Origin: Cucumis sativus | Lineage: Eukaryota; Streptophyta; Magnoliopsida; Cucurbitales; Cucurbitaceae | Assembly: GCF_000004075.3 (NCBI RefSeq) | Contig: NC_026655.2 | Span: 18,523,489 to 18,587,488, forward strand | DNA: 64,000 nt | Reading direction: 5' to 3' | Shown here: positions 13,468-23,775 of the stretch, one piece after another | How positions within the stretch are numbered: position 1 is the stretch's first letter | How the letters are laid out: every line of letters starts with the position of its first letter | Program-made: the position numbers and the translations under genes | The notes under the pieces: generated by a model | Told to the model about the DNA's origin: nothing | Seen by the model: the letters and a program-made list of their open reading frames with translations, nothing else | The model's database searches: none

Positions 13468-13639
13468 AAGCTCTACATCATACCAATGATTCAAACCACT
13501 CAACTCGTGTTCATACAAATGAATAGCATCAAAACTTCACCGTTAATCCAACAAAAGATGTATATATATTTTAAATGGTGGCTTTTCGTTCTTTTCGTTC
13601 ACTTGATGGGGATTAAAAACCATGATCAACAACTTAAAC

Positions 13640-14525
13640 TGGCGTCGATTATCTATCCTTAATTTCTGAATCATGTTCTTCTGTTGTTTCAGAATCACCA
13701 GATCCTCTAGCCACTTTGCATAAACTGGTTAACACCTATGCCATCAGCTGAGGGAGCAACAAGCGAAAAACCATTCTTCACATCATACTCCGGCTGCTCA
13801 GGGACTACAACATTTACTTCATTCTCCCTATCAACGCACAACCGTCCTTTTCACTGTCACTACTCGCAACTGACTCATCATCAAAAAGCGCTGTTGTAAC
13901 TTGTAAGACTTTTCTTCTTCCTTTTTAGGAAATTTGAACACTCTGCTTGATAATGTCGCGAAGGCATCACACTCTCGGCATCTGAAACTTCTATCCAGCT
14001 TGGGATGACCACTGTTCATACTCTTTTAACTCCCTCCGTCTGCCCGGAGAATTCGTGACAGAGTTAGCACTACTATAGCTGCAATGATCTTTGTTATATT
14101 AACCCATGTTTCTCTAGAACGTTTATTAAACTGTCGTGCAACCTTCCTATCCTTATCCTGATTAAGTTCTTTGTCACTCATAGAGTGAAAAGCCAAACCT
14201 TTGCCCATATTGTCCCTCTTATCATCAACTATTAATTCAAATGTGTGTAGGGGTCCGAACAACTGATCCAATTTTAAGGTGGCGATATCATTCACTTCTT
14301 CAATTGCAGTAACCTTCATGTCAAACCGTCTCGGCAAAGAGTGGAACACCTTCCTTACTAGCTTTGGTTCTGCAATCTTTTTGCCAAGAGCAAACGACTC
14401 ATTCACAATATCCAGGACCCGTACATTACATTAAGCAAAAGTCTCATCATCCATCATTTTGAGAGATTCAAATTTGGATACACAGATGTTCCTTCATAGG
14501 CTATATTCCCCATGTTTCTCTAGTA
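13640..14525 (-). mobile_element. Ty1/copia gag relic
   Basis: The - strand shows a decayed copia-type gag polyprotein. It has an AYEGT-like segment, then LPRRFDMKVTAIEE followed by LKLDQL and LHTFEL (the UBN2/gag pattern), then a CRECDAF zinc-knuckle start whose later Cys/His residues are lost. Downstream is a further KWLEDLVILKQQ-like segment. Several stops and frameshifts interrupt it. No protease, integrase or reverse transcriptase and no LTR pair was seen. It directly abuts the intron of the PP2-B pseudogene. Confidence 0.78.
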
Positions 14526-15347
14526 TTCACCATTTTACACTTATCATTTTAAGGGTTCACACCATTTAATTAGCGACAATTTTGTCAATAAAAGATTAAC
14601 TGTTTTACTTATGACTTATTTGTTAACTAATTTTGGGTTGAGGAGAATTCTAATTTTGATGGACTTATATGGCTTCTGAAAATTAATATTAATGACTAAA
14701 AGAGTAAAAGGAATTGGGGAGGTGAGAGTTTTTTTAGTGCAAGTGAAATAGATTGTGACAAAGTGAAATTGCTTAGATGGTTTGAGTTTTGGTTAGTACA
14801 ATTCAAGTTTTAAGTTTGAGTTTTGGTAAATTATTGTCCTAAATATATTCTCTCTTTTTCAGATGTGAGAAATGTAGAGTGTGATTTTGATTTAGTTTAG
14901 TCTTTTTAACTGCATAACATAACATCTGTTTAATTGTTATATTAACTTGTATTTGAAATTATTGAAATTATAAAATTATCTAATAATAACAGAACGGATG
15001 TTAACGAGAAGTTTGGTTGGCCAATACACTATTTTAAGAAAAAATGTTTTCTAATATTAGATCACATAGTAGGGAATTCTATTAAATTTGAAAATACAGA
15101 TTTATGCGATTCTATTCAGTTTATATAAATCTCACACATTTTATATAATAAAACAAAATGACAAATTTCTGGGGCATATGCATCGCGCGTATTATTTACT
15201 CGAATAACAAATAGCAACAACAAGACTAAAATCTAATGTAGAGTTTCTTTTAACTTCTCTATATACAAAATAAAACAAGGGTTCTGGATGTCCTATCATG
15301 ACAATAAAAGTCCTAACATGAGTTTGAAGAAGTTTGCTCGAGTTCGT
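14526..15347. other. Spacer upstream of the gag relic, 3' side of PP2-B copy 2
   Basis: AT-rich; no gene seen. The right end (about 15250-15347) should be the 3' UTR of the - strand gene at 15348-17066 and shares taacttctctatatacaaa with the 3' flank of copy 1. Confidence 0.55.
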
Positions 15348-17066
15348 CTATTCTGGGTTGATTTTAGGTCTAATCTCAATACCTTGAACAACGAGGCTGT
15401 TCTTGGAATCAGTACACCTGAGATCCTTGAGAATGATTTCAACTTCATCATCTCCACCATTGTTATCAAACTCTCCCAACTCAGTTTCAAACCAATCATC
15501 ATGTCTCCCCTTTGGCATTTCCAACCCTGATATGTTGTTCGTTGGTAGATTGCTCCCTGCTTGTGGTACATGTCGGCGCCGTTGAAGAGGGTCATCCAAA
15601 TAAGGGTCCAAACAAACAGTCTTCACAGAGTGTTCACTACCAACAATTCCCACCATCGCATCAACAAAATCTATATTGAACCCAAAGTATCTTCGTTCCC
15701 TCATCTTGAACACAATGTAAGCTGCATAAGTTGTTCTAGGAGACAACATTCCACTGCTTAACTTTCCACGTATTTCAAGCCACCATGCCTTGAAAATAAC
15801 AACTACTTCTCCAAACCTGATTCTCACACCCAAATTAAAAGGCAAAGTATCAGACTCAGGAGGGAAAGAAACAGAAGAGAAAGAAAGGGGCTTGAGCCAA
15901 TTGTTTAGAGTTAAAACCTTGACTCAGGATGAGATTCCCAGGTCCAGTAGACAGAGGTATCATCCCAAACAATTGAAAGGTCCCTTGCTCCAAGCATTAT
16001 GCATTTCTTACCACTCTGCTTGTCCAATGATAAACTCTACTACATACCAACGATTCAGTCTACTCAATTTATTAATACAAAGAGAAAGTACAGAGCAGCT
16101 ACACTGATTCAATAACTGACAAAAGATATGCATATGAACATAATGGCTTCTTATATAGAATTGGTAATCAAGTTATCACAAGTGTATATAAAATTATAAA
16201 TGATTTATACTTCAAAACTCAGTCACCTAAAATTGGGGCCACCAGATAACTATTTCTCGCCCAATTCAAGCTCAATAAGTCTTGAGAGCATGTTAAAGGC
16301 ATATAAAAACTGAAGAATAAACTGAACCTCAGAATATATAATATACAAGTGATATTTAAATGAATGCAATTTACAACTTTCTAGACATCAAAAGTTTAAC
16401 CCCCTTTTCCATTGTACAAATTTCATATTCTACTTGATTTGTTGTCGATGGAAAGTGAAACTCTGGTATAGAACAATCCAAAATGATACACATGCACTTG
16501 ATAAGTTTCTCAAACTCCATTGAAATACAAGCACTTCTACGTATAATTTCAAAAGTTTCTGTATGAATCCGAGCATGGGTACGGTATAGTAAGGGAGGAA
16601 TTATAACAAAATTAGCTTTAATGTTTATGAAATTTGATAGAAATGTATTTTATGACCCTAACCATTCAGGAAAGTATTTGTTTTGTTACACGGTAAGGAA
16701 GGGCTTACTAACGACCACTCATCCAACTACAGCCACCATCAATTTAGAAATCGAGGGAATCGGAAACCTTACCTTCTTGGCGTTATCAATGAGCAGCGGG
16801 CTATTGCAAAGAGAGAAAAAGATTTCCTTCTTGGAACTCGTAATTGGATCAAAATTCAGGCCACCAGGTTTGCTCCGAGAAATAAAATCGTCCAAATCGT
16901 TGGGCAGAAATGTGTCCCAGACGATATCGGACTGCGCCGCCGCATGGAAAGCCCGGGAAACCGCCGACGACCTGCAGACATCTAAGGGAGTGGTGAGCGA
17001 CAAGATGTTAGCTATTACTCCTTCCGGCAGAGAGGAGAAATGGGTTCTTCCTTCCTTACCCTCCAT
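15348..17066 (-). CDS. F-box protein PP2-B-like, copy 2 (intact)
   Basis: Three in-phase exons: 17066-16773, 16036-15918 and 15816-15348 (TAG), 293 aa. The F-box begins near residue 10 (SSLPEGVIANILSLTTPLDV, then AAAQSDIVWDTFLP). Exon 2 gives SLSLDKQSGKKCIMLGARDL and a VYWTWESHPES end. Exon 3 gives AWWLEIRGKLSSGMLSPRTT, GFNIDF, VCLDPYLDD and the end SLVVQGIEIRPK. Expected role: substrate-recognition subunit of an SCF complex with a PP2 lectin-like domain. The start is the ATG at 17066; the frame further upstream is led only by TTG. Oddity: the usual DGWFEIELGEF reads DDWFETELGEF, so Gly and Ile of a core strand are changed. A TATA-like AT-rich run lies at about 17092-17105. Confidence 0.92.
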
Positions 17067-17084
17067 GCTTTTTTTTGGTGTCAA

Positions 17085-18023
17085 GGGATAGTTTTATTTA
17101 TTTATTTTAATATATTATGAAATCAATCAAATTTGTATATTTCATTTAAGGTTTTAAATAAATAAAAGTTGTTTCAAAATTTTAACATTCATAGCTTTTT
17201 CTCATTTTTAGGAAAAAGAAAATAAAGGGAGGACCTTGCTTGTGTTCATGATTCAGAGCAACAAAATAATCAGAGAGTAGCTATAAGGAAAGTGAATTCC
17301 AATCATGTAAAATAATTTATTTAGGTAATTTCACCTTGATATGACTTGAGAAAAAAAAACTTCAATTTTAAAAAGTATATCATATTTAATTTTGTTTCCA
17401 AAATTTAATAGTAGATAAACATTTTATTTCATATTCCTTTTGCTAATCTGATTAATAGATCTTATGCAACTTTAAAAAGTATATCTTATGCAACTTTGTT
17501 TTCTTTTCCAATATGATTAACAGAAGCATCTTTCAAGTTCCAAATATATATGTCATATGGTGAGACTTGATAGAAGAATGAGATTGGTTTGGTAGTAAGG
17601 TGCTTGGAAATGGTCTCTTTTTATTATTATTTTTTCTTCTGTTTCTTTTTGCTACATAGGAATAAGGCTGGCTCGTGTGCAGTTGAAAGTTTCTCAAATT
17701 CTTGCAATTTTTTTGTATCTTCTATTTTCCAATTCTGAAGTTTTGTTTAGGATTTAGGAATGTTGCTTCCCAAAGTGTGTCACATTATTAACGTCAAACT
17801 TCATTCTCTAGTTCCCTTGAGTTGGATTTGATGAAGTTTTGATTTAGATAAAATAAAATAAACTTTGTTTTCTTGTAATGGTTTTCATAGTTTCATTTTG
17901 TTATTAGTCATTTCGTTTTGCTTCAGCTAAAAAAAATTTGAATTTGTTGATGAAAGTTGACAGTGAAAAAATATTAAGAACGCAAGCTTAATTGGCATGT
18001 CAAAAAGGTCGCAAGGAGTTCAT
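17085..18023. other. Spacer between PP2-B copies 2 and 3
   Basis: AT-rich promoter side of the 15348-17066 gene and 3' flank of the 18024-19267 gene. No gene or clear element was seen. Confidence 0.55.
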
Positions 18024-19267
18024 CTAAGCAGGGCTAGTTTTAGGCCGGATATCTATCCCCACGACGACAAGGCCACTCTTGGGAGAACAACGATTGTCCT
18101 CCCTAAGAATGACCTCAACTTCATCATCTTTCCCATTAGTTTGAAACTCTCCTAACTCAATTTCGAACAAGCCATCAGATCTCCAGTTTGGCTGCTCGAA
18201 CTCCGACATGTTCTGATTGCTCTCTGCCCACGGTAGAAACTGGTGCAACCAAGATGGGCTATCCAAGTCAGGGTCCAAACAAACATTCTTACCATGACAA
18301 TCATCGCCAACAACTCCCAACATGGCCTCCACAGGATCAAGATTGAATCCATAGTACTTGCGTTTCTTCATCTTAAACACAAAGTAAGCTGCATAAGTTG
18401 TTGCAGGAGACAACATTCTGCAACTTATCTTTCCACTTACTTCAAGCAAACATATGTCGAGTAGCACGACTACCTCTCCAAACCTGTTTCTCAAGCCCAC
18501 TCTCAAGGGAAGAGGTATCACTAGACTTAAAACCTTGACCCTTGATGAGGTACCCATTTCCAAAGGGAAGAGGTATCACTCCCAGAAATCGACAGGTCCC
18601 TTGCTCCGAGCATTATGCATTTTTTTCCACTCCATATGTCCAATGAAAAGCTCTGCCACATACGAATTATTGAAGAATATAATACAAAAGAGAGAATACA
18701 GGACAACTTCAGAGCTGATTCAACAAGTGACAAAAATGTACATATAAACCAATGGCATTCTGATGATTTGTTAATAAGACTGGTACAAGTGTGTATTCTA
18801 TCAAATAATATGCACAATGTGTGCGTCAGAATGCCTTCGACCTCCCAATGACTAACCTAATTTCTATTTGTTTATAGTTATTACAAGTTTGAACTTAGGG
18901 TTTAGAAAGGGTAGGGTATACATAAACCCTCTACTTAAAAGGCCTTTAGTCGGCCGAGAAGTCATAAAACTCCGATTTTAGTTTAGAGAAATTGAGGAAA
19001 TGGGGAGGTTACCTGTTTGCCGTCATCAATGAGCAGCGGAGTATCGGAAAGGGAGAAGAAAATATCCTTCTTGGAACTGGAGGTAGGATTCATCCGAGAG
19101 ATTAAAAGGTGGTAATCTGAAGGAATAAACCTCTCCCAGGCAACATCAGACTGGGCCGCCGCATGAAAAGTCCAGGAAACCGCCGATAACCGGCAGTTAT
19201 CCAATGGAGACGTCAGTGACAAGATGTTGGCTATTACTCCCTCCGGTAGCGAAGAGAACTCAACCAT
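18024..19267 (-). CDS. F-box protein PP2-B-like, copy 3 (shortened N-terminus, altered tryptophans)
   Basis: Exons 19267-19013, 18652-18534 and 18483-18024 (TAG), joined in phase, 277 aa. The F-box is present (SSLPEGVIANILSLTSPLDN, AAAQSDVAWERFIP), and the linker after it is shorter than in the neighbours (ISRMNPTSSSKKD). Exon 2 reads SFSLDIWSGKKCIMLGARDL, then SISGSDT where other copies have SI.W.DT. Exon 3 reads ICLLEVSGKISCRMLSPATT (the usual WWLEI is CLLEV), VCLDPDLD, SDGLFEIELGEF (usual DGWFEIELGEF) and GLVVVGIDIRPK. Three tryptophans conserved in the siblings are thus lost. The only in-frame ATG (19267) lies immediately before the F-box. The frame stays open for another 21 codons, up to a TTG (19330) at the place where siblings have ATG-GAG. 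Probably expressed, but it may be drifting. Confidence 0.88.
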
Positions 19268-19330
19268 TTCTTTGCCCTCAGATTCGCTTCTCTTTTCCCA
19301 CTCCCTTTCGTTTGAAATTTGCTTCTCCAA

Positions 19331-20259
19331 TGATTCTAAACACTATTCTCTTTTAGTTTTATTATTATTTTTTTATATTAACGGATGTCAAGAAAATCCT
19401 TATAAAATTATTTAGTGGATAGATGACTACAAGGATATCAATTATTATAGGGATGATTAATAAAATTTAATTTTTAAAATTACAACCATCTCTAAACATC
19501 GTTAACATTGTTATTCCCTGGAAATGAACATTGTTATTCTCCGACTTGAAGATTCCTTTGTATAGCAATTTTCACAATAATAATTAAATATATCACTTTT
19601 AAGAAATTGCATATATAACAAATTTTATGATAAACTTTCACGAATTTTATTATATTTACAATTTCTTCTTATATAGTGCTATATATGTTAATATCTTAAA
19701 ACAAATCTAATTGTTTTGGTAGACAACTAGTTAAAAATTATCAGATTTTGGGTTAACAATATAAATATTAAAATAAAACCTTTCATTTTATTAGAAAAAT
19801 AGTAAATTGATTTTTAGAATTATCCGTCACAAATTTGGACCAAAATAATTTTTTTTAAAAAAATCTAAAACTCAGTTCGTAGCAACCAAAATTTCACTAA
19901 CAATAAAGGAAATCAAATATTTTTAAATTCTACAATTTTTACTAATTGAAAAAATCTAACATCCAAACAATCAAGATTTTCTTAACTATAATCTTAAAAA
20001 ATAATATAGAAAACTATTTTCAAACCATCAAGAACTTACTTTTGTTATCAAGATACTATTGGTTTTCAATTAATCAGAGATACACTTTAATTGAAAAAAT
20101 AACTCAACTTTGCATATGAAAAGATAAATAATCCTTTTATGATTTTCTAACGACGTTTTTTCTTTGCCTATTATTTTATGCAACAATATTATGAAAATAA
20201 TATTTTATGGACCCAAACTTTTAAAACTATATAAACAATTTCGTGGCTGTAATATCTAC
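19331..20259. other. Spacer between PP2-B copies 3 and 4
   Basis: Very AT-rich. A stretch at about 19560-19695 (aataattaaatatatcac..., ...atatttacaatttcttc) resembles part of the MITE-like family found near 44, 46 and 60 kb, but is degraded. No gene seen. Confidence 0.45.
19371..19377 (-). promoter_or_regulatory. Probable TATA box of PP2-B copy 3
   Basis: TATAAAA on the - strand, about 40 bases upstream of the TTG at 19330 and 100 upstream of the ATG at 19267. A transcript starting here would include the TTG-led extension. Confidence 0.4.
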
Positions 20260-22064
20260 CTATGCATGAAGGCGGCTGAGTTTTTTAGGCCTAATCTCAA
20301 TTCCCTCCACGACGAGGCCACCCTTGGAAGAAGAGCCTTTTACCTCCTTAAGGGCCATCTCAAGTTCATCGTCTCCATGGTCACCACCTATAAACTCTCC
20401 CAATTCAATTTCAAACCAGCCATCGTGTCTCTTATGTGGTCGCTCCAACCCTGCCATGCGTCGTTCAAACTGACGCCGCCACTGAGGCCACTGAGGCCAC
20501 TGAATAAGTTGGTCCAAATAAAGAGGTTGGTCCACATAAGGGTCCAAACAAACACTTTTTGGATGGTTTTCATGGCCAATAATACCCACAGTTGCATTAG
20601 TAGGATCAATATTGAACCCAGAGTAACTCCTTTCCCCTAACTTGAACAAAAAGTAAGCTGCATAAACTGTTTTAGGAGACAACATTCTGCAACTTAATCT
20701 TCCGCGTATTTCAAACCACCACTCAAAGAGGAGCACAGCTACCTCTGCAAACCTGATTACATATTCACATTAAGAAAGGTAGAGAGTTATAATTGTGAGG
20801 GAAAAAAGAGAAGAAATAAGATTTGCTCAAATTTCAGACTTCGAATTACCTCGAATCAGGATGGTCTTCCCAGGACGAGTCAGAGTTTTCACCCCAAGTG
20901 ATCGAGAGATCCCTTGCTCCAACCATTATGCATTTCTTACCACTCCATTTTTCCAACGAAAAGCTCTACAACATAGGATTCAACCCACACAGTTCCAGAA
21001 AAAAAAAAGTGCAAAAGAGTTCATTGATAATTTAATCCAACAAAAGATATATATTAAAAACGGTGGCTTTTCATTCTTTTAGTTCACTAGTTGGGGTCTA
21101 GGGACTAAAAATAGTAGTCTACAGCTGAAATAAGCGTAGCAGAGGCTTAGTTCACTCCCCCCTCCATATCCCAGCTCATAGTTCTAATATCTCTTAAACT
21201 CAGCTATACCCAATTGTTCCATAAATCTTGAAAAGAAATTAAAATTTCAACACAACAAAAAGGGGATGCAGTACAATGAGAATTATAATTTTTAACCCAG
21301 AAAAAATGCTCACAAGAATTTAAACATACATATGAGGTAAACCTTATTCAAATTAAAACAATTTCAAAGGTTTTTGTTGGAATCCAAGGTTACTTCAAAA
21401 TTAAACTTAAAATGAAATTAAGTTTTGACGTTTTTGGCATTTGTTTGGATTATATTTTAGATTCTAAAATTACATGAAAAGTTATGAATTTAGAGCGTTC
21501 TTAGAATCTGTTTGAATGTATTTATATTATAGAATCACATGTCAATGCAGATGTAGAATCTACCAGAACCAATATATATATTAGATATAAAGAATATAAT
21601 GGGGCCTCCAAGGTCAATTTGTAAGCCAACATTACAAGAAAGAGACTTCCGGCAAGGGTGAGCCATTTATGTTAACCGACCTCCGATCCAGTAACTACGG
21701 CCACCTACAATTTAAAGAAATTGGTGGAATCGGAAAGCTTAATTACCTTGTTGCCGTCATCAATTAGCACTGGGAAGTAGCAAAGGGAGAAAAAGATATC
21801 CTTCTTCGGACTGAAAATTGGGTCAAATTTAAGTTTGTTAGGGTTACTGCGAGAAATAAAAAGTTCCCAATCGGTGGGCAGGAATTGGTTCCACACAATG
21901 TCTGATTGAGCCGCCGCATGGAAAATCTTGGAAACGGCCGACGATACGCAGGCATCCGGTGGAGTGGTGAGCGACAAGATTTTAGCTACGACTCCTTCAG
22001 GTAAGGAAGAGAAATCAGAAAGTTGTTCACCCTCCATTGCCTTCCCCTTTATTTCTCCTTCCAT
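20260..22064 (-). CDS. F-box protein PP2-B-like, copy 4 (intact, WPQ repeat insert)
   Basis: Exons 22064-21747, 20965-20850 and 20752-20260 (TAG), in phase, 308 aa. F-box: SSLPEGVVAKILSLTTPPDA, then AAAQSDIVWNQFLP. Exon 2 reads SFSLEKWSGKKCIMVGARDL and is one codon shorter than in the other copies (116 against 119 bases). Exon 3: EWWFEIRGRLSCRMLSPKTV, GFNIDPTNATVGI, VCLDPYVDQP, DGWFEIELGEF and GLVVEGIEIRPK. Between VCLDP and the DGWFEIELGEF strand is an insert with WPQWPQW, encoded by a 9-base tandem duplication (about 20479-20502). The start is the first ATG (22064), with a second in-frame Met nine codons on. This is the closest relative of the pseudogene at 12945-13467. Expected SCF adaptor with a lectin-like PP2 domain. 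Confidence 0.92.
20479..20502. repeat. Intra-exonic 9-base tandem repeat (ccactgagg)n
   Basis: About 2.5 copies in frame inside exon 3 of the 20260-22064 gene; encodes the W-P-Q repeats on the - strand. Confidence 0.9.
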
Positions 22065-22110
22065 CAAAAGCTGAGAAGAGTATTGAATTTGCAATTTTCT
22101 ATTTTAAGGG

Positions 22111-22119
22111 ATTATATAT
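22111..22119 (-). promoter_or_regulatory. Probable TATA box of PP2-B copy 4
   Basis: CATATATAAT-type box on the - strand about 50 bases upstream of the ATG at 22064, followed by a CCCTT motif as in copies 1 and 2. Confidence 0.45.
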
Positions 22120-22469
22120 GAGAAAATTGTACAGAGCCCCTTGATTATGTTGACCAACAAATAAATGGGCATGAGCACAAATCCAATAAGATAAATGGAC
22201 CCAAGCCTAAGTACATCAAACCTACTTAAAGTTCGTTAAGTTTCTCGGTAGAAATATTTATCATTCATTTGAGGTATCTTTTGGTTGAAAGAATAATTGA
22301 AGCTATGAAGAATTGAAAATTCAAACTAGGATAACCAAAGTCCTAACACAGTACCATTATTAGCTTAAAGTGACATTTTTCATACTTTAAAATTAGATTT
22401 GTTTGTACGCATTTCATGATCAAGCCTAAATTATGCAAATCCAATGGGCTACCATATACCCATATACGG

Positions 22470-22800
22470 TAATCGTACACGACATTGCATGCAAAGCCAA
22501 ATGACATTCTCCTAAAGCGCATGTGCTTAAGGTAGTTTTCTCTTTAAGGAAACAAAAGAAAGGCTTCCCCATCTCCTATTTGGTATAAAAAATAATAGGG
22601 AAGTTATCTTTGTTAACCTCTTTAAGCTAGAGGTATAATCAATGCACATACGTCATCCGTTTTTAATTCGAGCCGGTGTCATTGCTCCTTTCTCATTCTC
22701 AACTACAGTCATTTTGGTTTTTGTAGGCATCATGGCTTACACATGTGCTATGAAAAGCGAGCTAGATAACATCATCAAGCTAGAGTGATAAAGTGCATGC
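22470..22800 (-). mobile_element. Ty3/gypsy reverse-transcriptase relic
   Basis: The - strand shows a decayed N-terminal part of a gypsy-type reverse transcriptase. A V-S-(H)-D-A-Y-K-N segment corresponds to the usual VSPV..VPKK. It is followed by TVVENEKG, an RIKNG-stop-R-M-CIDY block (usual GWRVCIDY), NKDNFP-like residues and FRRMSFGFACN (usual FRRMPFGLCNA). In-frame stops and shifts are frequent. No LTRs, RNase H or integrase were found. Confidence 0.7.
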
Positions 22801-22959
22801 AAAGAGAAGCCTATATTTCTGTTTAATGTAGTCTAAGATTCATCTAATTGATGGTTTTGTTTACTCCATTTCTAACAAATTGGTTTTGTTTACTCTAAGC
22901 ATTTCTAACAAAATTTTCATCTTTGCTTATATTTGAGATCGTTGTAGAGCCTTTATCTC

Positions 22960-23075
22960 GATTCCTTGCTCATGGGAAGAAAATAGAAGTTTCATCATCC
23001 ATTAAACAAACTTTGAGGACTCTTGCTCCAAGCATTACCAACATTATTCTAAAGAGAAGCTTAAACATACCGAAT
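22960..23075 (-). pseudogene. Possible relic of a PP2-B exon 2
   Basis: The - strand AGCTTCTCTTTAGAATAATG, then TAATGCTTGGAGCAAGAG, GATGAAACTTCTATTTTC and a CCATGAGCAAGG end follow the order of a PP2-B exon 2 (SFSLE..., IMLGAR, WxDTSxYW, HPESR), with a deletion of about 14 bases and stops. No exon 1 or exon 3 was found beside it; gypsy debris lies on the exon-3 side. Confidence 0.45.
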
Positions 23076-23775
23076 GATTCAATTATATCCTTTAGTCTTA
23101 ATTTTGAAGGATATAAACGTACGCATGCATCAATATATCTTTCAAAGTGTCTAACTTTCTGTCCCTGCCATGCTCTTTGTCGTTCTATTTTTTTGTTCTT
23201 TTTGCCAATGTTGTTCACTTGCTCTTTCTCATTCTATTTCTATTCGTCCGTGGTTTTGTTGGTCAATGAAGAAGTAGACGGAGGAAAGAGGAAAAAAAAA
23301 AGAAAGAAATCAATCTAAAGAAATGACAGATTTCTAACTTTATTCGTCCATGGTATATCAGTTACTTTTAGAAAGGGATTATTTTTCATTTTGATTTAAA
23401 TTTTTTCATATGTTATATACCATGAAATCGATTGATGTAGCTATTAGTATAATCTCTTTGAATAGAGGAAGAAATTGACGATTTGTCCTTAGAACTCATC
23501 TTCTTCTAATCATCGACTCACCCAACATTTATAATTAAGTATTAGAAAAATAAATTAAAGAACTTTGAAAAATAAGAATACAAATACAGTAACAAAGTTA
23601 AAACCAAATTTAGTAGCTGATATTCAATGAAATCCTACTGTTGCGAGCTTAAATTTTAAATATAACTTTTTTAAAAAAAAGTTTTACACCATAAGGCCTC
23701 AGAGATTTGCACCTTTAGTTCATCTTCCTGCCAGAAACACAAAGTTAAAACAGTTGCATAACTAAACATATTTGT
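23076..23775. other. Spacer between PP2-B relic and copy 5
   Basis: AT-rich 3' flank of the 23776-24899 gene. No gene was seen; an open frame on the + strand (22923-23318) has no recognisable domain. Confidence 0.5.

Noticed and set aside
22923-23318. 131-codon + strand open frame
   Set aside because: Low-complexity, no domain, and overlaps a probable PP2-B exon-2 relic on the other strand.
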